DNA of 64,000 bases, taken from positions 310,001-374,000 of the forward strand of contig JACVRA010000148.1 in the NCBI GenBank assembly GCA_019828545.1. Reading direction: 5' to 3'. The stretch's first letter is position 1. Every line of letters begins with the position of its first letter. Made by a program: the position numbers and the translations under genes. Of this stretch, positions 10,133 through 21,309 are shown piece after piece. A model generated the notes under the pieces. The model was not told the origin of the DNA. It saw only the letters and a list, made by a program, of their open reading frames with translations, and did not search any database. Source of the stretch: Paracamarosporium sp. OC-R06-R3 (lineage: Eukaryota; Ascomycota; Dothideomycetes; Pleosporales; Didymosphaeriaceae).

Positions 10133-10907
10133 TGCTTTTGATGTGTCCGACTTCTTTGAAAAGGAATTTTTGGAAACTAGCATAAAAACTGAATCACACG
10201 CCCTCAAATACACCTCTCACATTGACCATTTTCCCTCGCGTGAGACCACGCCGAGTAGTAACCTGCATATACGATCCGTATACGAATACGACGCTGCTCA
10301 GCTGCGCCGTTCCTCCAAACGCACCACCAACCACACCCCATCCAAATCGCATCATCCCCGGAAACGGCAATACTGCCAATATTCCCATTGATAATTTGCT
10401 TCGTATGCACATTGGATGGGACGCCCGTGGCGTATGCGTGATCCATTGTTTCTTTGCTATTTCGTTGAGAAGGATTGCGATGACGGTGAGTAATCGTATC
10501 ACGTTTTATTGTTGCCTCTCGGTCGCGGAAGAGGGGATGAGTATTGTGGTAGAGGTTAACTCGGGTCCTTACGTGGCAATCTTGGGTAAACGCGGTTGCT
10601 CTTCGAGAGTACTTGGGTTTCAATACTGCCGTTTCTGTCAGTACGTCGATAACCAGGAACGAAGTAAAGGATCTTCCTTATCAGGTGATGTAGTAGTAGT
10701 AAAAAAACAACTCTCAGTATCGATGACATGATAGTGTGCGTGTGAAATACGGGTTCATCCTATTATTGCATTGCCCCACGAAGGACTGACTACACGCTGC
10801 CCATCCACAACATTGCGTCCACGCTACCAAACACACCAACCGAACATTTCAGCAAGGAGCGACACGAAAGAAAGTAAACAGGCAGGACCTTCCATCAGTT
10901 AAACCCT
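10133..10907. other. Intergenic between tandem secreted-protein genes
   Basis: 775 bp forming the promoter of the 9566-10132 gene and the 3' region of the next. Frames on both strands here have no signature. No repeat is recognised. Confidence 0.55.
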
Positions 10908-11474
10908 CTAATTCCCAACCTCCCTCAGATACACCCCCTCACTCTCCGTATCCCACTGCAACTCCGTCGGATTCTGCCTGAAGATCCCCACAACATTAAA
11001 CGCATACTTTCCCTCCCTCTCAAAAACGAAGCTCTTCCACTGCTGCGGCTCCCCCTCTATCTCCACCGCATCCCCAACGTTCTGTGCAGAAAACGTGCCA
11101 ATATGTATGTCGCGGCCATTGGACGTCTGATCTGGGACGTCGGTCGCAGACGACGGGACGTTGTTGTTTGTGTAGAGGAAGATTGCTTGGATGGGTGGTG
11201 TGGTTTGGTGAGTAGAGTAAAAGAGGACTTGGAATGTTTTTCCGACGTCTGTAGATGTGATTTCGAAGGTGGAGATCGTTTCTATGGAGGAGGCGAAGGA
11301 GGCGATACCAAGGTTGTCCGTAGCGGGCGTCCAGACATTGTTTTGCCAGCGGTGGGTGTAGATGGGGGTTATGATGGGGTCGGAGGGGAAGCGCTTCTCT
11401 AGAGAGAGAGAAGGGGTAGGAGCAGCAGTTGCGAAACTGACCAGGCTGGTAATGAGGGCGAGGGTGAGTTTCAT
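10908..11474 (-). CDS. Secreted protein with Lys-Arg pro-site (copy 2 of tandem pair)
   Basis: 188 aa, single exon, the same length as its tandem neighbour. Signal peptide MKLTLALITSLVSFATAAP, pro-segment TPSLSLEKR with a Kex2-type site, then FPSDPIITPIYTHRW. The mature protein is cysteine-free with regularly spaced beta-like strands (TISTFEITSTDVGKTFQVLF, FVFEREGKYAFNVVGI) and ends GVYLREVGN. Shared architecture with 9566-10132 points to an old tandem duplication; the sequences are now quite divergent. The fold is possibly But2-like, but I cannot confirm this. Secretion is a strong inference, the function unknown. Confidence 0.75.
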   Translation of the reverse strand: MKLTLALITSLVSFATAAPTPSLSLEKRFPSDPIITPIYTHRWQNNVWTPATDNLGIASFASSIETISTFEITSTDVGKTFQVLFYSTHQTTPPIQAIFLYTNNNVPSSATDVPDQTSNGRDIHIGTFSAQNVGDAVEIEGEPQQWKSFVFEREGKYAFNVVGIFRQNPTELQWDTESEGVYLREVGN

Positions 11475-13019
11475 GACGGTGGTTGTAAGAAGCTGTGATC
11501 TTGAAGAAGATCGGAAGTCTATGTTTGATTGAAGGAGGGGATTGCTGTTGAATGATTTTTCTTTCCTCTATAAGTTTCCTCTTTATATATCTCTCTCACC
11601 ACTCCTCGACGTCTCTCAGTCATCTCTCAGCTTCTTCTTAGACCCACCACCAATACGCCAAAAACGGCCTCTCGAGCCATTGTTGTAACCTCAGAACATC
11701 TCCGCCTCCACGGTGGGCTTGTCCCTCAGTCCACTGTCTTCCAGCTTGCTGTTTGTGCACATCTATTCGCTTATTCTTAGAGCCAACCCATTAATACATT
11801 GGGTGGGGTAATGCGTATCCTAAGACCTCCGACCCCCAAATTCAACGCCCTGATGTATTTCTGTTACTCATACTTTCGCACTCTCGTGCGTGGTTCGGTG
11901 CCTCATACAGTTGTTCGTGAGCCATGCATATGGTGGAGGCACAGCTGGTCCCATGATCAGGCTGAAACAACAACGTTCGCGGGCAGGCCGGAAGCATTTG
12001 CTGAATCGGAGTGAAAGAGCGTGTAGTTAGGTATGCTATGTCCTCCGGCAGCTTCTATACGGACCGGTGAACAACAGGCGATGGTGCAACGCAGTTTGTT
12101 AATGGTTTTTACAGTCGGGGAGATGCGCCCGTGTTAGAATTTAGTCAGGCTGACAGTATGGCGTGCAGGTTGATTACTTACATTTTGTTCCGCATGAGGG
12201 TGGAATTGTTTGTGCCAGAATATTGTGCAAAGATCATAAAGACCACGCATTCATTACATCTGAAATCAACATACTGCACGAAATGTAACATCATGCAGCC
12301 GTGGATATCATCATTTAGATGCGATATATCGACAGTTCGTTCCTCGTGACCTGAAACATTGTGCCATCATAGCTTCGTATTATACGGGCATACGTTTTTC
12401 GCCGGGTAAACATAGGATGACGCGACCTCTTGTCGAAAACAGTAGACTGCACGGTTAATACACGTGCAAGATTTGGGCTCGGCAGCTGGAGCTGGGTGGC
12501 ACAGAGCGTGTGTCATGCGGCTGAAGGTAGTGGAGGCTGTGAACACGAGGCAGCTTGTTCGACTTGTAAGCGTGAGGTTCAGGATCGTTCTTCGCTAAGA
12601 ATAATACTGTCACCTCTTTTCCTCTTGTTGGGCTACCGCTCTTCACCCATCCCACATCCCTCGATTGCATTGCTCTCAGATTAGTTTCCACTATGTTCCT
12701 ATGCCAGCATAGTTAGTTTCCTCCTTCGACTTGAGGAAGCATTTGAAGTGTTAATTGAGCCACCTTCGCATTCTGAAGATATTTTGAAGATTGCTTAATG
12801 TCATGATCAATCATAGTTCATACCTAGGTAAAGATTGTTCGTGGTCTATACAAGTGTTTTTGCACGAAAGTCAGATCATCGCCGGATCCTTTGGTTCACC
12901 GTTTCGTACGCCCCCATCAATGCAATGCAAATGTAGCGAGTGTATTCAAATAAATATTTCGGCGCGTGCTGGACTGTTCCGCTCTCTTTTGCCTTCGCCC
13001 TGATCGCACGTCTTCCTCT
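11475..13019. other. Long intergenic region
   Basis: 1545 bp. The first 150 bp include TATA-like TTTATATATC (about 11580), probably the promoter of the 10908-11474 gene. The rest holds only short frames without signatures. Confidence 0.55.
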
Positions 13020-14963
13020 TCAAAGCATGTGTGGGTCGACTTCCACCACTGGTCCATTGTAGCTCTTCTTCGCATATAGCAAGTAGTATCCGATGCTGAA
13101 AGATGCCACGCCTGCTGTAACTACCACAGCCCAGTTCATCTGTGACGCATCCACGACCCTAAAGTTATTTGGCCAGAAGCTGAAGAAGATCAAAAGTAGT
13201 AAGTAGCAACATGCGACGATGTTATTTGCCACGCCTAATGATCCCTTCAGTCTCCATGGTCCCCATCCCAAGCTTCTATCGAGAGTCTCGTCGGCTTGTG
13301 CATTGGAGCTAAAAGCGGTAAGACCCGAGTTCGGGTCGTCCATGTCGCCGCGAAGTCGCCGCCACAAGAGAAGGCCGATCGCAAGGAAATAGGAGATGTA
13401 GAAGCCTTCGAGAACGAGAGAAATCGTTCCGTTGAAGGCAGCATTGTTACCGATGTTGATGAGGGCGAGGAGGGCGGAAAGTGTGGTCACAACGAGGATA
13501 GCAACGACAGGAATGGTTGTACGTTTGTCAATCTGCGCTACGTTAACCAAGTCGAAATACATGAATAATACTCACCATGCTAAGAGCCCGCGCGAACGGC
13601 AATCCGTGATCTCTTGCGAAGGACCATGTCATCCGCGACGCTGCTGCCAGGCAGCCCATTGCACTACAAAACTCGAGAGCTATGATGATAACAGTCATAA
13701 TGATCGCTCCAACAGTGGATCCCGTAGCATACTCGAATATTCGCATGAATAGCGGAGTAGTCGAGGACGAGTCGTTTATCAGTGCTCCAATATCGGGGGC
13801 ACTGAATAGCACCGATATAAGCATGCCAAGAGCGAGACATCCATTGATGCCGAGACTGAGGAGCATTGAGCGTGCGACGTCTGTACTAGCGTTCCTGACT
13901 TCTTCCGACATCTAAGCGCGTTAATGTACAATCTACACGTAATTGGAGCCTTCACTTACATGTACGGCGGAGTCTGTTCCTACGAAAGCCAGAGCATTAC
14001 CCTGTAAACCGATGAAGAAAGCGAATGCAGGCGTGCTCCAACCTCCAAAATTATTGAAAGAGGTGAATATTTCTTTCGCCGAGTGATGAGAAGCTGTCAG
14101 ATAGACCAGCGGTATGAGAATGCCAAAGAATCCAAGAACATGGATGACTAGCACAATCACTTCAATGGTAGGCAGTGCTCCACTGACGAAGACATTAATG
14201 AAGATGCACAGTAATAGGACTGCCCACAAGAGCAGTGTACCGTGCCACAGTTCCCGGTTGTAGTTGCCATGACTGAGAGAGACAAGGCCCAACGTAAGGT
14301 CTGCAACAAAAAAGCATACAGATGTCAACGCAGCGATCCATCCAACGACGGTCAGCCAGCCTGTAGAAGTCAGTTTCCATTTTCGTATAATTAGCATGGA
14401 TGGGATTCAACTCACCAGTAATGTAGCTGAAAAACTTCTTACTTGATCGAGGTGCGAGCAGCGAAACCCAGTGATATTGGCCACCAGCAGTCGGAATAGC
14501 GCTGGAGAGCTCACCTATGGCAATGAAAACCGAGATGTTGCCAAACCATACAAGAAGAAAGCCGTATATGAGGCCCGCAGGACCACCACTTCTTCAGTCA
14601 GCAATGCCGTGCAGGTCGCAGTGCATACACCCACTTTTGAAACCCTATCGAGAACACACTGACAACAATTAGTATATTGAAACGTAATCTTCTACAAGAT
14701 CATACACTAATATACTCTCCCACGTGCACATGAGACCGCAAGACAGTCCCGTCATGCTCACTAGTCCGAAGCGACGCTGATGTTGTTAGGTCGTTTTGCT
14801 TGTCATGGAGAATGTCACTAACCTTCAGCACTTGCTGCTTTCCCACTCGAGCAAGTTCATATCTGTCTCGGTCAAAGCTGGCAGGCTTCGCCTCTGATAG
14901 AGAGCCACCTCTCTGGCGGACACCATCGTCGTCGAGAGTCTGGAACTCCAATGCCTTTTCCAT
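13020..14963 (-). CDS. APC-superfamily amino acid/GABA/choline permease
   Basis: Seven exons (14963-14823, 14776-14706, 14658-14635, 14588-14416, 14360-13960, 13911-13576, 13532-13020) give 552 aa in one continuous frame. It is a plasma-membrane transporter of the fungal GABA/choline permease type. The N-terminal cytosolic part is followed by RRFGLVSMTGLSCGLMCTWE. The hallmark FQNGGPAGLIYGF is only formed when the 24-bp exon 3 is joined to exon 4. Further marks are IGELSSAIPTAGGQYHWV, TGWLTVVGWIAAL, LAFVGTDSAVHMSEEVRNA and ASRMTWSFARDHGLP, with about twelve hydrophobic spans. Substrate cannot be read from sequence. Nothing is broken; the full-length family size is met. Confidence 0.92.
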
Positions 14964-16770
14964 GATGAAAGAACACGCAGTTCGCTATAATCCGCGTAGG
15001 CGCAGGATCAGAGGCCCAACGGCGGAGGATATACCGGCAACCGGGCACTAGCGAAGTTCACCCTCTGGACCCTATGAACAATGAAAGGGTGGACTGGCAA
15101 GGAGAATACAAGTCTTGTGTTGCACAGAACGCATGCAATGCAAGTCAATCAGGAAGATCGACCTGATCTGTCCTGTCAATTCAGAGGTAACGTCAACCAT
15201 GTGCGCCGTCAGCTCATTTAAATTGTGAAGGAAGCCCACGACACCGTTCGGCAGGAGGAACGGCACGTACTCCACGGAGGCTGCTTAGCCGGCTGTCCAT
15301 TCAGCTGGATGGAAGCGTGGGAAACGGCAGACGACAGGTAACAGGCTTGACATATCGTACTGCGTCTTGAGACTTGTGCCGTTGCGCCAGAGCGCCAGCT
15401 GATTTGTTGATCACGTTGCACCACTAGACGCATCGACAAGAGCACATTGCGATGGTATGCATCGGTGGGTATCCCTTGCTCATTTGGACGCTGGGCAGTC
15501 TCATTCTGCGAATCATGTAATTTCCCGACAGCGTTAGTGGGTACAAGACAATCTCGATATCCCCAAGCAGCATTAGATTGCGCTTCTGCACCATCGCACC
15601 GCGGAACTGAGGGGTCGAGGGACAAGCCTAGCTCTTCACGAGCAACTAACGATTCCCAAGGACACACTCTACTCTGTCTCTGTCGCACACTGTTGGGCTT
15701 GTGGCATGTTGAGCAGTTACTAGGAAGCCGGCGTGTCTGACGACAGTAGGAAAGATACAGAAGGCTCCACAGGTGGCAGTGGTACAAGAGAGGACAGGTT
15801 TTTGGGATCAGGAGGTGGTTGGAATGTGGATGCGGAGAGTTAGGAATGATCTGCCGAAGACGTTGTGAAATGGGACGGGCTAGCATCCGATCGTGCTTAG
15901 CGTGCCACGTGGGAGACATCCTCACACCTGGGCAAAAACGCCACCCACATGCGCGACTCCAGCGGCTTTCATCGCCAACTCATCAGAAACGGGACCAGTC
16001 CTGTCGTTGATCTTCTCGGATGGCTCGGTCGAGCATTGCGGTACGAGCAGCCATTCAAGAGACCGTTGTTTGGCTTGGCTACACATGGGGATGACGAGCG
16101 CTTCTTTACTAGCCAATGTTGGAGTAAGTTTCATCTATTTTGATTTGTCAAGGGCGTCGTTCCATCAGGATGCACATCAAGCCATTTCATGAGGTGGCAA
16201 CAACCGGATTGTAGTGCGTGCCGTCGGCTAAGGACGCCCAGGTACCAAGGGCTTCACGGCTTCGGGCTACTTCAGCGCCGAGATGCTGCAGCAGAAGGAG
16301 ATCAGCTCAGACAGTACATGCCCTTTTTTGGTGAAGGTTCTAGCTTGCAGTGCCTCTAACAATAGATTTCGTAATCGACATTAGAGGCTTTGGAAGAGTT
16401 CGGTCAAGTCTTTTGCACGTCCGAGAATACTCGCTGCCTGCTCTATCTATACATGGGAACACTCGTCGGGCATTGAGATTAGAGAGCTTACTGGGTAAAG
16501 GTGGGACACTTTGTGATAGGATACAAGTGACTTCGAACTGTTTAAGTGGAACGAATAGTCGCGGCCGCACGCCGTCGAGAGCGAACATCAATGTTGCAAA
16601 ATCCACCAAGAATTTTATTAACAGATATCTACTCATTACCCATGTTCACACAGTTCGGTCTACCGGTTGCATATCCTTCAGCACCAGAATACATTCGAAC
16701 GCCAACAGGCTTGAGACAGTACTTTTTCGTTAGACAACACGCATAATTCTACATTACGATACAGAACACT
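14964..16770. other. Gene-poor region
   Basis: 1807 bp. The first ~100 bp should be the permease promoter. A 235-codon frame on the minus strand (15218-15925) is rich in Ser, Arg, Cys and His without domain-like order, and I do not accept it as a gene. A stretch at 16240-16320 reads KGFTASGYFSAEMLQQKEIS and could be a coding relic, but I cannot identify it. Confidence 0.45.
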
Positions 16771-18436
16771 CTATACTTTGGAGCCCAGCTCGCCTTTTCT
16801 CAAAACCTCAATCTCATCGCAGCCACTCTCCCTATCTCCACTTCTCCGGTCCTCCCACTCCGCACACACAACCGTAGTCTTCACGATCTTTGCTTGGCTC
16901 CCTGTACTTTCCACCTCCCACCTCCCCTCGCCACCGTGCGCTTCAGCCCTTATTTCCACGTCTACATTGCCATCTGTCCGTTTCGGGCCGCCAGGCAATC
17001 CGCTCGCCGAATTCGCATGGCTCGTGTTCTCGCTCAGCATTGGCAAGAACCGACGTATTGCGCTTTCAGCTTGGCTAGGCCGATGTCGTTTCTCTGGAGA
17101 ATGGACAGTGTGGGAATGGCCGGAGCTGAGCTTGAATGAGGAGGCTTTACTACGGTTGCGGGAGTATCCTAGTTCAGAGGGCGTTCCCCGGCGACGTAGT
17201 TCGTCGGCGCCGTACATGCCTGAAGGGAGCGATTCTAGAAGCGGGCGCAGATATGGAACGCATGACGTGAGGATGGTCACGCATTCGATAACTTGCGCCG
17301 TAAGTGTCCACTTCCACAGCGCGCGAGTGGTATCTGAGTCGTTGAAGGCTGGTGTATACGCCAGTTGAATGGCGGTAGCTATGATGTCACTGCCTATTGT
17401 CAGCATACACAGTATGGTCCCAGGAGATGATTCTTTGTATATGAAGGAGACATACAGTGACCGCGTGCCAAAGAACCCCAAGATTGTGATCTTTTTGCTG
17501 ACGCTCATCTGAAGTGTGAAGATTACATGGACTGGAAAACATATTAAGCACAAGTCGGTGATGATGTTTAGAGCGCCGAAAGAACGCCAAAAGCCTGCCT
17601 AGTTCTTGTCAGTCGATGGCCCAAGCAGACTCTTGACCTCGGCTGACATACCATACTAAGACAGTGAGCTTCTGACCCTATGAACTGCCATGGCTTATGC
17701 GTCCCGCACTGGAAAGCAGCAACAAATTCCGTGATCAAGCCCCACAATGTGATAAAAACCGTTATTATCCATCCAAACTTGCGATGCAAGTTCGAAGCCG
17801 TGAGTATCATGAGTAGCGAGATGATAGACAACTTGGCCAAGGTAAGCGTGGCGATGTAGAGCAATTTGTTCGCATATTCGGCCTGTGAGCATAAGCCTAA
17901 TGTCCAAAAGTGTAAAGAGCACTCCACAGAAATAGGACAGAATTGAAGACGGAGTGGGTTAACATTATGCAAGACGGAAGACTGAATACGAGGTTGTAAG
18001 CACACGTACTTTCTGATACGCCACAATCTGGGCATCCGACAGCAACGACACATCCTTCCCGAGTCCGTTTTCTGTTTGCATGACAACTGCGACCCCGGAG
18101 GCGACGCTCGCCATCTACGCAACCACATCAGCCTCAATATCGTCGCAGAGTCCACACTTTCGATATCTCTGTGCCCCTGTCTTTATCCGCCACTTCATGT
18201 AGAAAGAAAAAAAGAAGCGAACGTACCAGCGCACCGACAACCAAATAATCATCAACATCTATCCTTCTTCTCAAAGCCCTCTTCGTCCCGAGTCTCGTCC
18301 CGACCGCTAGAAAACTCGTAACGAGCAGCACCCACGTAACAACGTCAAGAAACGGGCCCAAATCGCTCTTTGAGCCCGGATGTCGCACCACGATTTCGTT
18401 CACCTCGGCGGGAAAAGCAATCATACTCGCATTCAC
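16771..18436 (-). CDS. Fungal rhodopsin-domain (Pth11-like) seven-helix membrane protein
   Basis: Five exons (18436-18227, 18114-18010, 17882-17652, 17598-17456, 17389-16771) give 435 aa. The order of segments fits the fungal integral membrane rhodopsin domain: FLDVVTWVLLVTSFLAVGTR, DVDDYLVVGALV, an extracellular loop with GLGKDVSLL, YANKLLYIATLTLAKLSIIS, HRKFGWIITVFITLWGLI with FQCG, WRSFGALNIITDLCLICFPV, LGFFGTRSLDIIATAIQL and WTLTAQVIECVTILTSCVPY. The last exon adds a long hydrophilic Ser/Arg tail. Such proteins are often candidate GPCRs, but no ligand or G-protein coupling can be inferred. The exon 4/5 join (CTT GAC) needs the acceptor GGCAG at 17390-17394. Confidence 0.85.
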
Positions 18437-19448
18437 ATCGCAAAGTGAATCATGCCAAAGCGCAACTCACCTCACTTCCTCAGTCAGATCGGAGGATATT
18501 CTTGGGAGTATTGAGCGGGCGGGGAAGGCGCCGGAATGCGAGCGGGAGCTGAGTGGCAGGTATGGGGAGGCGTACACTAGCAGGCATAGCAAGGGGAAGG
18601 GCATTTCACGGCGGCAAACAGGAAGACGACCTTTGTTTTGGGTAGGAGATTTCAAATTGTGCTGGGTGACTTTGCTTGAGTGACGATGGCTGGAGAGGAA
18701 AGGGATGGGCGACCTCGCACATGGATTCTAGCGAGGCGTCACTGAGAGACGGCAACATTGAGGGGTGCGCGTTGTACGGCGAGAGAGGACAAAAGTTGGC
18801 ATGCAAGGACAACATAGGATTCTCTGGTGGGATGGTACGCATGCCTCAGACGCTGTGTTGGTCTTGTGCAACCGTCAATTCTCTTCCGCCCACTCCTACG
18901 CGAATCCACCGGCATTCCACGCTTCCAGTCAAAACCTTCAGCTCCCTCAAGCTGACTCGTTAGCTACCAAAGGTTCGTATTCAAGCGCTGTGTAGCCAGT
19001 GGGGTCCCACAGCATCTGTGGTGCAAATTGGAGGAGCAATTGCGGGTCCAAACCTGAAAGTTGTGGAACATATCGACGCTTGTCCGACCTAACGCGGATG
19101 CTACGGCGTAAGCGCGTCACTTGACATTCGATTACAAGACTTTATGGTCCAGAACAGCTGCAGTGCACCAATACAACAGGAAAGGTGAATTGTGACGCGA
19201 ACGAACACTAGTATCTGTGGAAATGAACGACAAACAGATAGACCTTCCCGCATTTGTATGGAATACAAGATAAGTGATTGTGATTTTATCGGTAGTGACA
19301 GACAACGGCCAGATTATAGCACAACATGATCCACCGCTTGTAGAGCATTTCACTCGGGACTTCCACCGAAGTTGTGGCAGGATGCACAATTGTCCGGTGT
19401 CTGCTATTCGTCAGAGTCGATCTCTATTCTCGCTTCACGAACACTCAC
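18437..19448. other. Intergenic region
   Basis: 1012 bp between the rhodopsin-like gene and the repeat precursor. No coding signature. Just 3' of the precursor stop, a possible donor (gtacgc) could lead into an extra short exon near 19340-19400, but this is not supported strongly. Confidence 0.5.
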
Positions 19449-19799
19449 TTAGTTGCGTACCTCGACCGGACTGTCCAACTCCGTTTCAATAGTAGGAACG
19501 AGCCGACGATCAACATGATTTGGTTTGGTCAGCTCCGCTTCCACAACCGGCAGGCCCTTTTTGTCCACGTGATGCGGGCCCTCGAACTCTACCTCAAAGG
19601 TAGGCACACTTCTCTTATCAACATGATTAGGCCCCACTGCGACAGAACCGACCGGTGGAACACTGCGATCGACGTGATGTGGTGGTTCGAGGTCATGATG
19701 CCAGTCTGGACGGTCGCGACGGTTGTTGGTAAATACAGGCGCAGCAAGACTGCCAGCAAAAAGCGCGCTCAATGGCGGTAAGAGGACAATGAATCGCAT
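19449..19799 (-). CDS. Candidate RiPP/kexin-processed repeat precursor peptide
   Basis: 116 aa starting at 19799, the ATG of MRFIVLLPPLSALFAGSLAA, a typical signal peptide; the open frame reaches further upstream but that part has no signal. After the leader the protein is built of repeated units of 17-18 residues centred on P-[NH]-H-V-D followed by basic residues: PHHVDRS (40-46), PNHVDKR (57-63), PHHVDKK (75-81), PNHVDRR (93-99), with a degenerate last unit ending PVEVRN. Three units end in a dibasic Kex2-type site; the first has a single Arg. Spacers alternate in type. There is no Tyr and no Cys. The architecture matches dikaritin-type precursors (ustiloxin, asperipin) and other kexin-processed peptides, and a DUF3328 gene lies 563 bp upstream on the same strand. 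The actual product is unknown. Confidence 0.8.
   Translation of the reverse strand: MRFIVLLPPLSALFAGSLAAPVFTNNRRDRPDWHHDLEPPHHVDRSVPPVGSVAVGPNHVDKRSVPTFEVEFEGPHHVDKKGLPVVEAELTKPNHVDRRLVPTIETELDSPVEVRN
19505..19685 (-). repeat. In-frame tandem repeat of the precursor (about 54-bp units)
   Basis: Four copies of the [NH]HVD coding unit, spaced 17, 18 and 18 codons. On the plus strand they appear as ATCAACATGATTTGG (near 19508), GTCCACGTGATGCGG (near 19562), ATCAACATGATTAGG (near 19617) and ATCGACGTGATGTGG (near 19668). NHVD and HHVD units alternate, so the underlying repeat is about 108 bp (two units). Confidence 0.75.
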
Positions 19800-20362
19800 T
19801 TTGGTGGTTGATATTTTGTTGGGAAAATCGAGTGTTATCGAATGATAGAGTGCGCGTAGGGCGCTGGCTTCTGGAAATAACCCGTTCACCGTGTTGAATA
19901 TAGCACGAAGGCATCAAGCTAAAGCCCAGGTTTCGTATAAATCGCGTGTCTACTATCATCGGAAGCAGGCTCCGCTTCGTTGAGACTTGTGCGCATTGCA
20001 TTACGAATCAGCGGTCGCACAACGACCACATCACCATGTCACGTAGCAGCCGATGGTCCGGATTACCAGGTGAGCCAATTTACTTGGGCGAAAGCCAGAA
20101 AATTCAAGCCGAACATAGCAATTTCGGGTGGACGGCTTTATCTGTACGCCCAACAAATTTCGTAGTCGGCGAAAACGGTGATGTTCGCTACTGATTGTAA
20201 CGATGCATTGGGGGCGATGCATTGAGCAGGCAAATGTATACCAATCAAAGGTATGCACTGCCTCAATTTTCCCGATGCCGTATCCAGTCATCCTCCAATA
20301 CATGACACCGTCGAACAGATAATCTCCACCTTTGAAATTGATGAACAAGCGCGTTTCCAATT
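19800..20362. other. Intergenic between precursor and DUF3328 gene
   Basis: 563 bp, expected to contain the precursor promoter and the DUF3328 3' UTR. A 109-codon frame on the minus strand (20031-20360) has no signature and is not accepted. Confidence 0.5.
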
Positions 20363-21309
20363 TCAGAATATCACTCTGTCGTCAAACTCTTTTGGCTCGT
20401 AAGGATTCTTGTGACCATGATACTGGAAATAGGCCTCCATGATGGGCCGATATGGTGAGTTTTGCGGACAGTGACCGAAAAGCTCCAGGGTATTGGTAGC
20501 TTCGTGGTAATCATCAAACTGGTGACAAGCATGCTGATCAGGCCGTGTGGCCCAGGCTTTCAGCTTATTCCAATCGCGGCATTGCCGAAGCTGTCCATCG
20601 CCTACGTGATGAGCAACCGGAGCTGGCATTGGGGTGTCGTCGGCTGTACACATGATGTCCTGCCGCAATCCGTCTAAGCAGTGAAATAGATGACTGAGAG
20701 CAAATGTGCGATTCTCTTGGTTATGTTTCGAAACAATTGCTTTGCGTATGAGTTTCTAGAGAGGAGTGAGCGAGTTTTCAACTTATGGCAATGAAGTCCT
20801 ACCAAGCAATGTAAATCGTGAAAGCCCTTGATATAGTAGATGCTCCGCTCGGTATCCCAAGGGAAGCGTGTAGAAGGCCCAAGACCAACCTGCTTTGCAA
20901 AATTGTCGTGCAAGGATATGGCCATTGGGTTCGTGTCGATCGCATCCCAGGCGGCATTCGTTACTTCGTCACTCATATTGGGGTTCCAGTACTCGGTGTA
21001 AGAATGGAAAGGAACCACAGCGTCGAATGTAATGCCACCTACTATTGTTAGGGAAAATGAAGAGCTGGGACTGAACTACTTGCTGTACTTGGTCCTGCCG
21101 AGATCTTGAGACGCATTCCGAAGGCGATTATTATCAATCGCTAACAGGACGTTGACCACGAGAGACAGCAGGAAAGCTGTTATGCACACCGTGACCGCAA
21201 GCCGAGCATTCATAACTTCTACCTTATCCTCGCGTAGATCTGTGACCTTCTCTTCTGCATCGGTCTCTTCGTCCCCACTCAAAGGTTGATATTGCTGGTT
21301 CATTGCCAT
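20363..21309 (-). CDS. DUF3328 (UstYa-type) oxidase
   Basis: Three exons (21309-21084, 21038-20803, 20755-20363) give 284 aa. UstYa-family proteins are membrane-anchored, probably copper-dependent oxidases that cyclise or oxidise RiPP and other peptide products. Visible: cytosolic N-terminus, one membrane span at residues 37-58, then the family segments TKYSGITFDAVVPFHSYTEY, TRFPWDTERSIYYIKGFH, and both HxxHC motifs, HDLHC (149-153) and HLFHC (176-180). These are followed by LDGLRQDIMCTADDTPMP. All key residues are present, so it should be functional. Intron 1 has a GC donor (A|GCAAGT) with an AG acceptor; no GT donor keeps the frame. It lies upstream of, and on the same strand as, the repeat precursor. 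Confidence 0.93.

Noticed and set aside
15218..15925. 235-codon minus-strand frame
   Set aside because: Composition rich in Ser, Arg, Cys and His with no domain order, no splice partners and no signal; it lies in a gene-poor stretch and is best explained by chance.
19340..19470. Extra 3' exon for the repeat precursor
   Set aside because: A donor gtacgc and an acceptor exist, but the resulting short tail has no repeat and the present stop after PVEVRN fits the end of the last unit.
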